From Chlamydiia bacterium (GTDB lineage: Bacteria > Chlamydiota > Chlamydiia > Chlamydiales > 2-12-FULL-49-11): a stretch of DNA of 35,128 nt. Below, one piece after another: positions 23,917 to 32,293 of the stretch (the stretch's first letter is position 1; every line of letters begins with the position of its first letter). The position numbers were made by a program, and so were the translations under genes. The notes below the pieces were generated by a model, which was not told where the DNA came from, did no database searches, and saw nothing but the letters and a program-made list of their open reading frames with translations. Location of the stretch: NCBI GenBank assembly GCA_022601435.1, contig JAJACQ010000026.1, forward strand, positions 1 through 35,128. Reading direction: 5' to 3'.

Positions 23917-24360
23917 TTAAATATCTGCAGAAATAGGTTGTTGTGCTTCCATATTATGAGTACCTTCTGCAAATACGTGTAATTTTTTTCTCATCGCTCT
24001 TCCAAGCTTTGTTTTAGGCATCATGCCGAATACAGCTTTTTCTATAACGCGTTCTGGGTGTCTTTCCATCATTCTTTGGTAAGGAATTTCTTTAAGTCCA
24101 CCGATCCATCCTGTATGGTGACGATAAACTTTTTGAGCTTCTTTATTACCAGAAACTATAACTTCCTTTGCATTAATCACGATTACAGAATCGCCAGTAT
24201 CTTGGTTAGGAGTATAGGTAGGTTTGTGCTTTCCGCATAGTACTTTTGCAATTTCACTAGCCAATCTTCCTAGTGTTTTGCCTTTAGCATCAAATAAATA
24301 GTGAGAGACTTTATCTTTTTTCTTTGTGAAAAAGACTGTCTTTTGTTCTTGATTTGTCAT
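23917..24360 (-). CDS. rplM: Ribosomal protein L13
   Basis: An early-assembling 50S protein. 147 residues. LFDAKGKTLGRLASEIAKVL, the DSVIVINAKEV stretch, HTGWIGGLKEI and AVFGMMPKTKLGRAMRKKL are family hallmarks. GAGGAAAG precedes the ATG by a few nt. It is the first gene of the rplM-rpsI operon. The promoter must lie in the 132 nt shared with divergent miaB, but I see no clear -35/-10 pair. Confidence 0.98.
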   Translation of the reverse strand: MTNQEQKTVFFTKKKDKVSHYLFDAKGKTLGRLASEIAKVLCGKHKPTYTPNQDTGDSVIVINAKEVIVSGNKEAQKVYRHHTGWIGGLKEIPYQRMMERHPERVIEKAVFGMMPKTKLGRAMRKKLHVFAEGTHNMEAQQPISADI

Positions 24361-24492
24361 GTCTTTCCTCTAAAAATCATTTAGTAAGAAGCAGTATAGA
24401 CGATTATGAGGTTTCTTGTAAACGGATTTATATTGAAAAGAGATAGATCTTCAGATACACTCTTTTGCAAAAATAATCATAGGAAAAATTTT

Positions 24493-25809
24493 ATGTTAAA
24501 GCAGAAAGATCCAAAGACTTTTTTCATCCGCACCTACGGCTGTCAGATGAATGAGCTCGATACTGAAATAATGATTGGTCAACTTGAAAAAAAAGGTTTA
24601 CAAAGAGTCCATACTGAAGAAGAAGGTGATATTTTAATTTATAATACTTGTTCTATAAGAGATCTTGCCGAAAGAAAGGTAATGGGGAAATTAGGTGTTT
24701 TAGGCAGAGCAAAAACGCGCAATAAAATTATTGGTATCACAGGCTGTATGGCGATGGCTAAAAAAGAAACTTTGTTTAAAAAAATGCCTCACCTTGATTT
24801 TGTGCTAGGCACAAATAATCTTTCAAATTTAGAATCTGTACTAGATGAAGTGCTTCATACAGGTAAGCAAACAGCAATGCTCGATAAAAAGTATGAAGAG
24901 GACCTTGATTACCTTCTTGCTAAACGTGAGAGTAAAGTTAAAGCACACGTATCCATTATTCGGGGTTGTGATAAATATTGTACCTATTGTGTTGTTCCAT
25001 ACACTCGTGGAAGGGAAGTGTCTCGCCATTATAATGATATAGTTGAGGAAGTAAAACAACTAGTTGATGGTGGCTATAAAGAAATTACTGTGCTTGGTCA
25101 AAATGTGAATAGCTACGGAAAAGATCAAAAGGATTGGAATGTATTATTCCACGATTTACTTGAAAAGATTGATCAAACTGGTATTGAAAGAGTGAGATTT
25201 TTAACTTCGCACCCTGTTGATATCACTAAGAATCTGATGGAAGCCATAAGAGATCTACCATCTCTTTGTGAATTTGTGCACTTTCCAATGCAAGCAGGGA
25301 ATAATCGTATCTTAAGAAAAATGCACCGGATCTATACTATGGAAGAGTATTTAGAAAAAGTAGAAATGCTTAAGGAAATAGTTCCTAATGTGGCACTTGG
25401 AACTGATATGATCGTAGGATTTCCAACAGAGACTGATGAGGAATTTGAAGATACCTATAAAAATATGGAACTAGTGGATTATCATGTGGCTTTCTTATAT
25501 TCCTTTAGCCCTAGAAAGGGGACTCCTGCAATGCGATTTAGGGATGATATTCCTGAAGAAGTAAAGCAAGAAAGACTACATAGATTGATGGATCTTCATA
25601 AAAGAGCAGGGAATAATCATAGAACCCAGCTCATTGACCAAACAGTAGAAGTGCTATTTGAAGGAAGAACATCTAACGGAATGCTTAAAGGACGCACTAG
25701 GTGCTGGAAAAAGGCAATAGCTCACGGTCCAGACTCGTTAATTGGTCAAATAGCTAATGTAAAAGTAGAAAGCTTTCTTCATGAGACATTGATTGGATCA
25801 CTCACTTAA
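24493..25809 (+). CDS. miaB: tRNA i6A37 methylthiotransferase MiaB
   Basis: A radical-SAM enzyme that converts i6A37 to ms2i6A37 in tRNAs reading UNN codons, acting after MiaA. I choose the ATG at 24493 (438 residues) because AGGA (24481-24484) is well placed and the protein then starts just before the conserved FFIRTYGCQMNELDTEIM; an in-frame ATG at 24406 would add 29 non-conserved residues. Domains: methylthiotransferase domain (YGCQMN, NTCSIRDLAERK, GCMAMAKKE), radical-SAM core with CDKYCTYC (Cys159, 163, 166) and VVPYTRGREVSR, then a TRAM domain (VEVLFEGRTSNGMLKGRT). Cys positions match the E. coli enzyme within two residues. It stands alone, divergent from rplM. Confidence 0.96.
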   Translation: MLKQKDPKTFFIRTYGCQMNELDTEIMIGQLEKKGLQRVHTEEEGDILIYNTCSIRDLAERKVMGKLGVLGRAKTRNKIIGITGCMAMAKKETLFKKMPHLDFVLGTNNLSNLESVLDEVLHTGKQTAMLDKKYEEDLDYLLAKRESKVKAHVSIIRGCDKYCTYCVVPYTRGREVSRHYNDIVEEVKQLVDGGYKEITVLGQNVNSYGKDQKDWNVLFHDLLEKIDQTGIERVRFLTSHPVDITKNLMEAIRDLPSLCEFVHFPMQAGNNRILRKMHRIYTMEEYLEKVEMLKEIVPNVALGTDMIVGFPTETDEEFEDTYKNMELVDYHVAFLYSFSPRKGTPAMRFRDDIPEEVKQERLHRLMDLHKRAGNNHRTQLIDQTVEVLFEGRTSNGMLKGRTRCWKKAIAHGPDSLIGQIANVKVESFLHETLIGSLT

Positions 25810-26014
25810 GCTTCTTATAGTGATTTAGATGGACAAAATGCTAAGCAATCCTTACTTTAGTTCATTTTATGAATTGTGTAAGTAGTGATATTAGAAGCAA
25901 AAGAACCAAGGATTTTATTTTATTTGTTTGGTTATTAAATAGATAGGTATTTGTTGCAATTAATTGTTAAATAATTAGCCTTATGTTGAATAAATATAAG
26001 GTTTAAGGTTTTTT

Positions 26015-27493
26015 ATGACAGAGGCAGCAGGTGGTTCAAATAGACCAAGATTATCACATGATTTAGCAAGGATGATAATAGGTCAAAGAAATGAAGCGTC
26101 AAAAGAGCTCAAAGCTTTAAATCAGCGGATTGATGATTTGAGCATTCGCATGAAGGGATCAACAAGTGGAGGCGGTGGCGCTAAGAAGATTAAACCTTCT
26201 AAAGCACAAGCATTTTTCAGCAAAGAGGTTGAAGCTGTGAGTAAGGCAAAACAAGAGTTAGCTCACAAATTAAGAGAGTTACCAGAAAGAACTTCTGAAA
26301 ATGTAGTTTCAAATGAAAATCTTAAGAGTTATGAGCAAATTGCTGCTATAGAAAAAAAAGAAGAAGTGGTGAGTAAAAGGGCTACCGAATTAGGCCTTAG
26401 TTCTTCGCCCAAGGCAAAAGATGCTTTTAAGGCTTGGTTTAAGCAAAATCTTGGAAAGCATAAAAGATCTCGTGATGAAGAGGTGGATCATTTTAAAGTA
26501 AGTTGTGAAACTAGAATACTGACAGATGCTATAAATTTAACTAGAGCTGTAAAATCCGGAAACGCAAAGTCATTCGAAGCTTTAAATGGTTTGTTCAATA
26601 AAGTTTATGGAAGTAGTATCTTAAAAGTTGCAACGCCGGATTTTAAAAGGCAATTTAAAGCTCAAGTGGAAACAGCTTTAAATAAATACTATGGAATGGA
26701 TCACTACAAATCTAAGTTGGCTGAACTTGAAGCTCTATTAAAACAGGATATGCCAGAAAAGCCTTCTTCTGGCGGAGGAGGAACAAAAGAAACAGCCCCT
26801 GTAAGATTAGACATCGACTCGTATTCTGCTTTTGATTTAAAAAAAGAAATCGATGAGTTTATGGATAGCGATCACCCTGTGATTAAAGAGGCAGTAAAGC
26901 AATTTGAAGGTATTATAAATTCACTTCCGAATATAAAAGATCAGGCTTCTGAAAAACTGCAAGGCTTAAATAGTCAAGAACTGTATGAAGCTCTTATGAT
27001 TCCTGGAAAGGCATCAACTCTTAAATTGAACTTGCAAACAAATCATCTTTTAAAGGTGCTTAGAACAGGGACAATAGAAAAAGTGTATCAGTCATTAGAA
27101 AAAGCAGGTTTAGGTGAAGCAACAGATATTACTTCAAAAATTATTAATTCAGAAGATGTTAAAGATCACATAAATGATCTTAAGCGTATTGTGAATGAGT
27201 GGTTAAATGGACCTTACGAATTAGAGAAAGTAGAAAATCTAGAAATAGATTACCCAAATGCTATTGCTGTTTTAAGCAGTATAAAAGATGACCTTGATTA
27301 TCTAAAAGGAACGCTGCATACAGAAAATGTAAAGCATAATCTTTCTGATAAGGAGTTATTAAAGGCTCTTTTATTTCCTCAAGTAGCGGAGGAAATGGGT
27401 GTTTCAGAAGAAGTAAAGGCTGAATTGCAAGAGACTCGAGATGAGGAAGGTTCTTTTAGTGGCGCATTTTATAATGCGCTAAGCTCTTCTTAA
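26015..27493 (+). CDS. Helical, lineage-specific protein with Gly4 linkers
   Basis: 492 residues of unknown function, soluble, highly charged and mainly helical. Two short Gly-rich linkers (SGGGGAKK near 52-58; SSGGGGTKE near 251-259) split it into an N-terminal coiled coil, a middle domain (about 60-250) and a C-terminal domain (about 260-485). Within the C-terminal domain, ANxLPNIKD- and SSIKDDLDYLKG-like stretches and the two phrases ELYEALMIPGKAS and ELLKALLFPQVAE look like an internal duplication of some 110 residues. No signal peptide or membrane span. AAGG lies before the ATG. Its stop overlaps the stop of the convergent carboxypeptidase gene. The type resembles chlamydial secreted effectors in composition only. 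Confidence 0.75.
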   Translation: MTEAAGGSNRPRLSHDLARMIIGQRNEASKELKALNQRIDDLSIRMKGSTSGGGGAKKIKPSKAQAFFSKEVEAVSKAKQELAHKLRELPERTSENVVSNENLKSYEQIAAIEKKEEVVSKRATELGLSSSPKAKDAFKAWFKQNLGKHKRSRDEEVDHFKVSCETRILTDAINLTRAVKSGNAKSFEALNGLFNKVYGSSILKVATPDFKRQFKAQVETALNKYYGMDHYKSKLAELEALLKQDMPEKPSSGGGGTKETAPVRLDIDSYSAFDLKKEIDEFMDSDHPVIKEAVKQFEGIINSLPNIKDQASEKLQGLNSQELYEALMIPGKASTLKLNLQTNHLLKVLRTGTIEKVYQSLEKAGLGEATDITSKIINSEDVKDHINDLKRIVNEWLNGPYELEKVENLEIDYPNAIAVLSSIKDDLDYLKGTLHTENVKHNLSDKELLKALLFPQVAEEMGVSEEVKAELQETRDEEGSFSGAFYNALSSS

Positions 27494-28980
27494 AGGTAGC
27501 GATGTTCTAGATAGCATATATAATCTTCTGGTGAGAATGGTTTTTCGGTAGCACGTTCAATAAGTTCAAAAGGTAGGTACTTTCTTCCGTGGACATGAAT
27601 GTTTTCTTTTAGGTAGGATGAGAGAATTGAAAAGTCACCAGAAGCAATTTTTGATTCCCAATCTATATTTTGCTTGATAAATTTTGTAAATAATGATCCT
27701 GCGTACATAGAGCCAAGTCCATAGGTAGGGAAGTAGCCGAAGCATCCAATAGACCAGTGAATATCTTGCAGGCAACCTGTTGCATCAGATGTTGGTAAGA
27801 TTCCTAATGATTCTTGTATTTTTGCCTTCCAGATATTGGGAATATCTTTTGGGTTTATCGAATTCTCTATCAGCCCTTTTTCTATTTCGTAGCGTAAGAT
27901 TACATGTAAACAATAAGTCACTTCATCTGCAAAAATTCTTATGAGAGAAGGTTTTACTTCCCGCACTTTTGAGACAAAATCTTCCATTGAAATGCTCCCT
28001 AAAGCTTCAGGAAAGAGTTGTTGGAATTTTGGGTAGTAAAATTTCCAGAATGGTTTACTATTTCCTAGGCATGTTTCATAAATACGGGATTGACTTTCAT
28101 GAATGCCAATTGAGGAAGCTTCAGCAAGAGGTGTTCCGTAAAAATCTGCAGGCATGTTGTTTTCGTATAGCCCGTGCCCTGCTTCGTGAACTGCAGCTGT
28201 AAATCCTTTTAATACATCTTGTTCATGGTAATGAGAGGTGATTCTAATATCATGTGGATGAAGGGGGATGCAAAAAGGATGATGGGTAGTAGAAAGGTTA
28301 TATTGATCAGGGTTTACTCCAATTCGTTTGATCACATCGTGAGACAGTTCTTTTTGTTTATGAATGGGAAAAGGCCCTTTTAAATCAAAATCAGAACTTT
28401 TAGATTCCTTGCTTGTTATTTTTTTAACTAAAGAGATAAGTCTTGGTTTTACTTCTCCGAATATTTCATCAAGTTGTTTGGTAGTCATGCCAGGTTCAAA
28501 TTCATCAAGTAAAGCATCATAAGGATGATCTGAGTATCCGATTAGTTGAGCCTTTTTCTTGCAAAGATTAATGACCTTTTTTAACGAAGGAAGAAACTGT
28601 TTAAAGTTTGAGTTCTTATGAGCTTTTTTCCAAGCTTCACAAGCGTGAGCAGTTTCTTTTGAGAATTTTTTGACGAAGGATTTACCAAGTTTTTTTTGTT
28701 TTTCTATGTCTTCATGTATTCTTTTAACGATGATTTGTTCATCAAAGGAAGCAGGAGGGGTTGAAGTGAGCGCATCGATTGAGTTCTTGAGTTTTGTTCC
28801 CGTCATAATCTTATGTTTTTCTTGAGCTATGAAAGACATAATGGCAGCTTTGGGTTCAATGCCATCTTTAGGCATATAGGTCTCTTGATCCCAGCTTGCT
28901 AAATATTCTAAAGATGTAAACTGTGCTGCTTTTTGGCACTCTTCAATGATTTTAAGAAGGTCTTTATTGCTTGTTGTCAT
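27490..28980 (-). CDS. M32 family (Taq-type) metallocarboxypeptidase
   Basis: A zinc enzyme removing C-terminal residues from peptides in the cytoplasm. 496 residues, the normal length. HEAGH at residues 265-269 gives two zinc ligands and the catalytic Glu; downstream ESQSRIYE supplies the third ligand region, and DIRITSHYHE, EVTYCLHVILRYEIEKGLI and DIHWSIGCFGYFPTYGLGS are diagnostic for M32. The gene starts 44 nt after lptG, so it may be carried on the lptFG transcript. It would recycle peptides, presumably host-derived, into amino acids. Confidence 0.95.
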   Translation of the reverse strand: MTTSNKDLLKIIEECQKAAQFTSLEYLASWDQETYMPKDGIEPKAAIMSFIAQEKHKIMTGTKLKNSIDALTSTPPASFDEQIIVKRIHEDIEKQKKLGKSFVKKFSKETAHACEAWKKAHKNSNFKQFLPSLKKVINLCKKKAQLIGYSDHPYDALLDEFEPGMTTKQLDEIFGEVKPRLISLVKKITSKESKSSDFDLKGPFPIHKQKELSHDVIKRIGVNPDQYNLSTTHHPFCIPLHPHDIRITSHYHEQDVLKGFTAAVHEAGHGLYENNMPADFYGTPLAEASSIGIHESQSRIYETCLGNSKPFWKFYYPKFQQLFPEALGSISMEDFVSKVREVKPSLIRIFADEVTYCLHVILRYEIEKGLIENSINPKDIPNIWKAKIQESLGILPTSDATGCLQDIHWSIGCFGYFPTYGLGSMYAGSLFTKFIKQNIDWESKIASGDFSILSSYLKENIHVHGRKYLPFELIERATEKPFSPEDYICYLEHRYL

Positions 28981-29024
28981 ATAAAATATTATTTCATAAA
29001 CTTAAAAAAAAGTAAATCATAATA

Positions 29025-30008
29025 CTATACTTTTTTGACGTAAGCAATTAGAGGCGTGAAGACAAACAATGAAGAGGCAACTGTAATAAAGAGCAGGGGA
29101 GATATCACGCCACCGTTACCTAAAATAGCGCTACATTCTAAAATATAAAAAGCAAATAAAGAAAGAAATAACACAACCCCAAGAGATAAATAGTAACGTC
29201 TTCTGAAAGTTTGATGAAATCCAAATACAGTGGCAATTGCCACTGCAAAAACATTTAGAAGTGGGAGAAATACTCGATAAGCAAGTGTTGTTTTTAATCT
29301 GTCAAAATTCATTTCTTCATCATCTTGCTTATTTAAAAAAGCGTTAAATAATGTAGAAAGGCTTGCTGAGATTTTTATTTGAGAGGGTTTTTTAATCAAT
29401 GAGTGATTAAATGGAAGAAACACTTCATTCATAGAAATTGTTTTTTTATATTGATGATTATGTTTTTCAAATTTATCAACATTTAAAAGTTTAAAACCAG
29501 TATCTAGATACTCTCCATTCTTTGCATAGAGTATGTTTTTATCTTTATCAATGAAAGTAAAATTTTTCAAATCCTTTTGAAAAAAGAAAATTTCATTATC
29601 AACGCGATTGATATGGAAATTGTTATTATAAGAAGAGAGGAAGGCATCCTTTTTGAGTTGTTTGAGGGCAGAAGGTAAAAAAAATTCGTTAATTGTAAGG
29701 CTTACTAATGTTAGGAGTAATCCAAATAATAAAACAGGCCTCATGAGTTTAAAAGAATGTATGCCAGATATAGAAAGAGCAACATTGAGGTTTTCTCTTT
29801 CAAAAGATTGGATGGTTGTCAATGTAGCAAAAAGAAGTGAGAAAATAGAAAAGATATTAAAACGGTAAAAAAAAAGGGCGGTAGTGCTTTTTTGAAAATT
29901 ATCCAATGAATCTAGTTTAAGATCTGGAGAAAGTATGATTGAGGAGAAGGTGATAAGAGACAGAATTATAAAGTATCTTTTTAAGCAAAGCTTTAAATGC
30001 TGTTTCAT
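29025..30008 (-). CDS. lptG: LptF/LptG family permease, second of pair (LptG-like)
   Basis: A membrane subunit of the LPS export ABC transporter LptB2FG, which extracts LPS from the inner membrane for the Lpt bridge. 327 residues with the YjgP/YjgQ layout: spans near 12-28, 45-65 and 92-112, a periplasmic beta-jellyroll (about 113-240) and three C-terminal spans (about 243-325). FERENLNVALSISGIHSFKLMRP is the cytoplasmic coupling helix region that contacts the ATPase. The start overlaps the stop of the upstream paralogue by 4 nt. Which of the two genes is F and which G is assigned by order only. Confidence 0.85.
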   Translation of the reverse strand: MKQHLKLCLKRYFIILSLITFSSIILSPDLKLDSLDNFQKSTTALFFYRFNIFSIFSLLFATLTTIQSFERENLNVALSISGIHSFKLMRPVLLFGLLLTLVSLTINEFFLPSALKQLKKDAFLSSYNNNFHINRVDNEIFFFQKDLKNFTFIDKDKNILYAKNGEYLDTGFKLLNVDKFEKHNHQYKKTISMNEVFLPFNHSLIKKPSQIKISASLSTLFNAFLNKQDDEEMNFDRLKTTLAYRVFLPLLNVFAVAIATVFGFHQTFRRRYYLSLGVVLFLSLFAFYILECSAILGNGGVISPLLFITVASSLFVFTPLIAYVKKV

Positions 30009-31024
30009 CGGATACCTCTTTTATAAGCTCGTAGATTAAAAAAATATAATGGGATTATCAAGGCAAAAGAAAGAAGAGATAGATAAGTGATGGTAGGCCA
30101 GAGAAGGACTGTTGTAATAGTAAATGTAACAAAAGTATAGAGTAAGAAAACAGCTGAAAGAAGGGGCCAAATACCAAGTCCTAAAAGAATACCATAAAGG
30201 GTAAATAGAATTGGATGAAGAGAATAAACAATAATGGAAAATTTTTCAGTTCCTGAGTAATCAATAGGATCAATTCTTAAGATTGATTTTGGAAAAAGTG
30301 AGAAGATCGCACTTTTGGGAAAGAAGATAGAGTCGTTATGAGAATACATGATTGTATCATTCCCATCTTTTTCTGAAGCAATTACAAAAGTAGATGGATG
30401 AGAAAAGTAGACGCCATCTTTTTCTTCAACGATATAGTCTGCAATCATCCAGGAAAGAGCTTTTTTAGTGTTGATCAACAAAAAATTAGATCCTTTATTT
30501 GATCCTTTTTCAGTATCAATGTTTAGAAATAAATTATCTCTATTAAACCTTCTTGAAAAGGAGGGCAAAAGCTCCATGTGTTGCTTTTTTTCATCAAGTG
30601 CAGAGTTGAGTTTTTTATTGATATAAGGGCTTAAGACAAAGCTTATACTTAAATTACAAATAGTTAAAAAAATAGAAAGAATGATTAGTGGGGAAAAAAG
30701 CTTTTGAGGTGAAAGGCCTAGAGATGAAAAGGCTTTAATTTCGTTATTCTTTTTAAGTGAAGAGACTCCGATATAGGCAGATATAAGGCAAGTGATAGAA
30801 AAAGCAAATGGAAAGCAACGATATAAAAAGATACCGAGCAGTAAAAAAAGCTCTTTTAGATCAATTCCTGAAACAAAGTATTTGGTAAGCCTTGAGACTT
30901 TAAAGAAAATAGTCAGGGCTACAAAGAACACAGTGAAAAAAAGAATATTTATTAAGAATTTTTTAGATAAAATTTTCCAATAGATAGGCATTTTTTTGAT
31001 CTTTTTGACTTTTTGTGTTATCAT
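30005..31024 (-). CDS. lptF: LptF/LptG family permease, first of pair (LptF-like)
   Basis: Partner subunit of the LPS exporter. 339 residues: spans at about 24-43, 60-90 and 108-130, a periplasmic domain (about 131-255), and three spans to the C-terminus. KKNNEIKAFSSLGLSPQKLFSPL is the coupling-helix region (the family's EhExxA-S-G pattern). The ATG at 31024 lies 7 nt from the divergent tilS ATG; an in-frame ATG at 30991 (MPIYWKILSKKF) would give the more usual N-terminus and leave room for control sequences. Two adjacent permease genes at this side of tilS-ftsH is also the Chlamydia arrangement, as recalled. Confidence 0.85.
   Translation of the reverse strand: MITQKVKKIKKMPIYWKILSKKFLINILFFTVFFVALTIFFKVSRLTKYFVSGIDLKELFLLLGIFLYRCFPFAFSITCLISAYIGVSSLKKNNEIKAFSSLGLSPQKLFSPLIILSIFLTICNLSISFVLSPYINKKLNSALDEKKQHMELLPSFSRRFNRDNLFLNIDTEKGSNKGSNFLLINTKKALSWMIADYIVEEKDGVYFSHPSTFVIASEKDGNDTIMYSHNDSIFFPKSAIFSLFPKSILRIDPIDYSGTEKFSIIVYSLHPILFTLYGILLGLGIWPLLSAVFLLYTFVTFTITTVLLWPTITYLSLLSFALIIPLYFFNLRAYKRGIR
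30996..31024 (+). promoter_or_regulatory. Candidate promoter of tilS
   Basis: TTGATC (30996-31001) and TATCAT (31019-31024) are 17 nt apart. Transcription would begin about 31031, so the tilS message would be leaderless or nearly so. It overlaps the start of lptF on the other strand. Confidence 0.35.
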
Positions 31025-31031
31025 AGCTCAT

Positions 31032-32162
31032 ATGTTACAAAATGCAAAGAAACAAGTTATAGAGATTAAAGGAAAGTGTTTGCTGGGGCTTTCAGGCGGT
31101 CCTGACTCGATGTGTTTATTGAAGCTTTTGATAGAATATAAAAAATCTTTTCAAATAGCTCATATTGATCATAATTTGCAAAAGCAAAGCTCTAAGATTC
31201 GAGAGGAGTTAGAACTTTTTGCTAAAGAACATGGTATTAAGTTTCATTATCTTATTTTAGATGCAGCCTCAATTCAAAAGAAGAATTTAGAAGATAAGTT
31301 AAGGGTTAGACGCCTTGACTTCTTTAAAAAGATCGTAGAAAAAGAAGGTCTTGATTATCTGCTTCTTGGTCATCAAAAGGATGAAGAAGCTGAAACTGTT
31401 ATAAAGAGATTCTTTGAAGGAGGGTCTTTATTGAATCTTTCAGGAATTAAAAAAACTAGTTCTATTTACGGGATGAAGGTGATAAGACCCCTTCTTAAGA
31501 CTTCAAAAGCAGACGTTATTAAGTACTTAGAGTATTATCAGATTCCGTATCATACAGATCCAACAAACTTTGGAGGGGGAAATCTAAGGGCTAAGATGAG
31601 ATCAAAGCTTCTTCCTATGATCGAAAAAGTATTTGGTAAAAAGATTGTATCACCAATTTGCGATTTAGCTGATCAAGCAGAAGATTTACAAAAGTATCTT
31701 AAGAAAGAATTTCTAAAGGTTGAAAGATTAGCTATTAAGGGGCCTTTTGGAATCTATTACCCCTATAAAGGTTTTGAAAATTATATTTTTATTCAATTTA
31801 TATATAATGAGATAATGAATCTAACAAAAGAACACCGTAGGTTTATAAAAGAGTGTATTGATAAAAAAGAAGTGGGTAAAACTCTTTTAATTAATGGGTT
31901 TAAGGTTTGTTTTGAAGAAGAAGGGGTCTTTTTTATTAACTCGAACACATCTAAAGATCAGTATATTACAAAAGAAGAAGTAGATTGGCTAGATTTTTGG
32001 AAGCAGGGGTATAAATTGCAAACAATAGTTAATTATCAGGGAGATAAGGTTAATAGAAAAGTTTTAAGCGAGTATCATCGCATTAAAAAAACGCCTATTT
32101 GTTTAAGAAGGCTTTATCCGATTCCTTTGACCACAATTGAGAAAAAGATTAAAATCAGATAA
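31032..32162 (+). CDS. tilS: tRNA(Ile)-lysidine synthase TilS
   Basis: It converts C34 of the CAU-anticodon isoleucine tRNA to lysidine, changing decoding from AUG to AUA. From the ATG at 31032 it has about 376 residues. The PP-loop SGGPDS (21-26) binds ATP; HIDHNLQKQS, LLLGHQKDEEAETVIKRF and DPTNFGGGNLRAKMRSKLLP are the family's conserved blocks. The C-terminal tRNA-binding part is shorter than in E. coli (432 residues) but present (RIKKTPICLRRLYPIP). No ribosome site is visible. ftsH follows in the same direction after 131 nt, as in many bacteria including Chlamydia. Confidence 0.95.
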   Translation: MLQNAKKQVIEIKGKCLLGLSGGPDSMCLLKLLIEYKKSFQIAHIDHNLQKQSSKIREELELFAKEHGIKFHYLILDAASIQKKNLEDKLRVRRLDFFKKIVEKEGLDYLLLGHQKDEEAETVIKRFFEGGSLLNLSGIKKTSSIYGMKVIRPLLKTSKADVIKYLEYYQIPYHTDPTNFGGGNLRAKMRSKLLPMIEKVFGKKIVSPICDLADQAEDLQKYLKKEFLKVERLAIKGPFGIYYPYKGFENYIFIQFIYNEIMNLTKEHRRFIKECIDKKEVGKTLLINGFKVCFEEEGVFFINSNTSKDQYITKEEVDWLDFWKQGYKLQTIVNYQGDKVNRKVLSEYHRIKKTPICLRRLYPIPLTTIEKKIKIR

Positions 32163-32217
32163 TTTTTACGGCTTTAAACTTGCTTCTAATTAAAAATGGA
32201 GTAAAAAAAAAGAAAGG

Positions 32218-32246
32218 TTGTTTTTCTTAATGGAAACATGTAATAC
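32218..32246 (+). promoter_or_regulatory. Candidate promoter of ftsH
   Basis: TTGTTT (32218-32223) and TAATAC (32241-32246) are 17 nt apart, 47 nt before the ATG. GAGAGAG upstream of the start may serve as ribosome site at a long gap. Confidence 0.4.
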
Positions 32247-32293
32247 GTAAGATAAGACCATTTTTAATATATATTAGAGAGAGCTAAATATTT

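Noticed and set aside
24406..24492. N-terminal extension of MiaB from the ATG at 24406.
   Set aside because: The 29 extra residues do not resemble the family and a good ribosome site precedes 24493.
25810..26014. Inverted repeat GCTTCT/AGAAGC between miaB and the 26015 gene.
   Set aside because: Only six bases with a spacer of about 75 nt and no T run; nothing else supported in this stretch.
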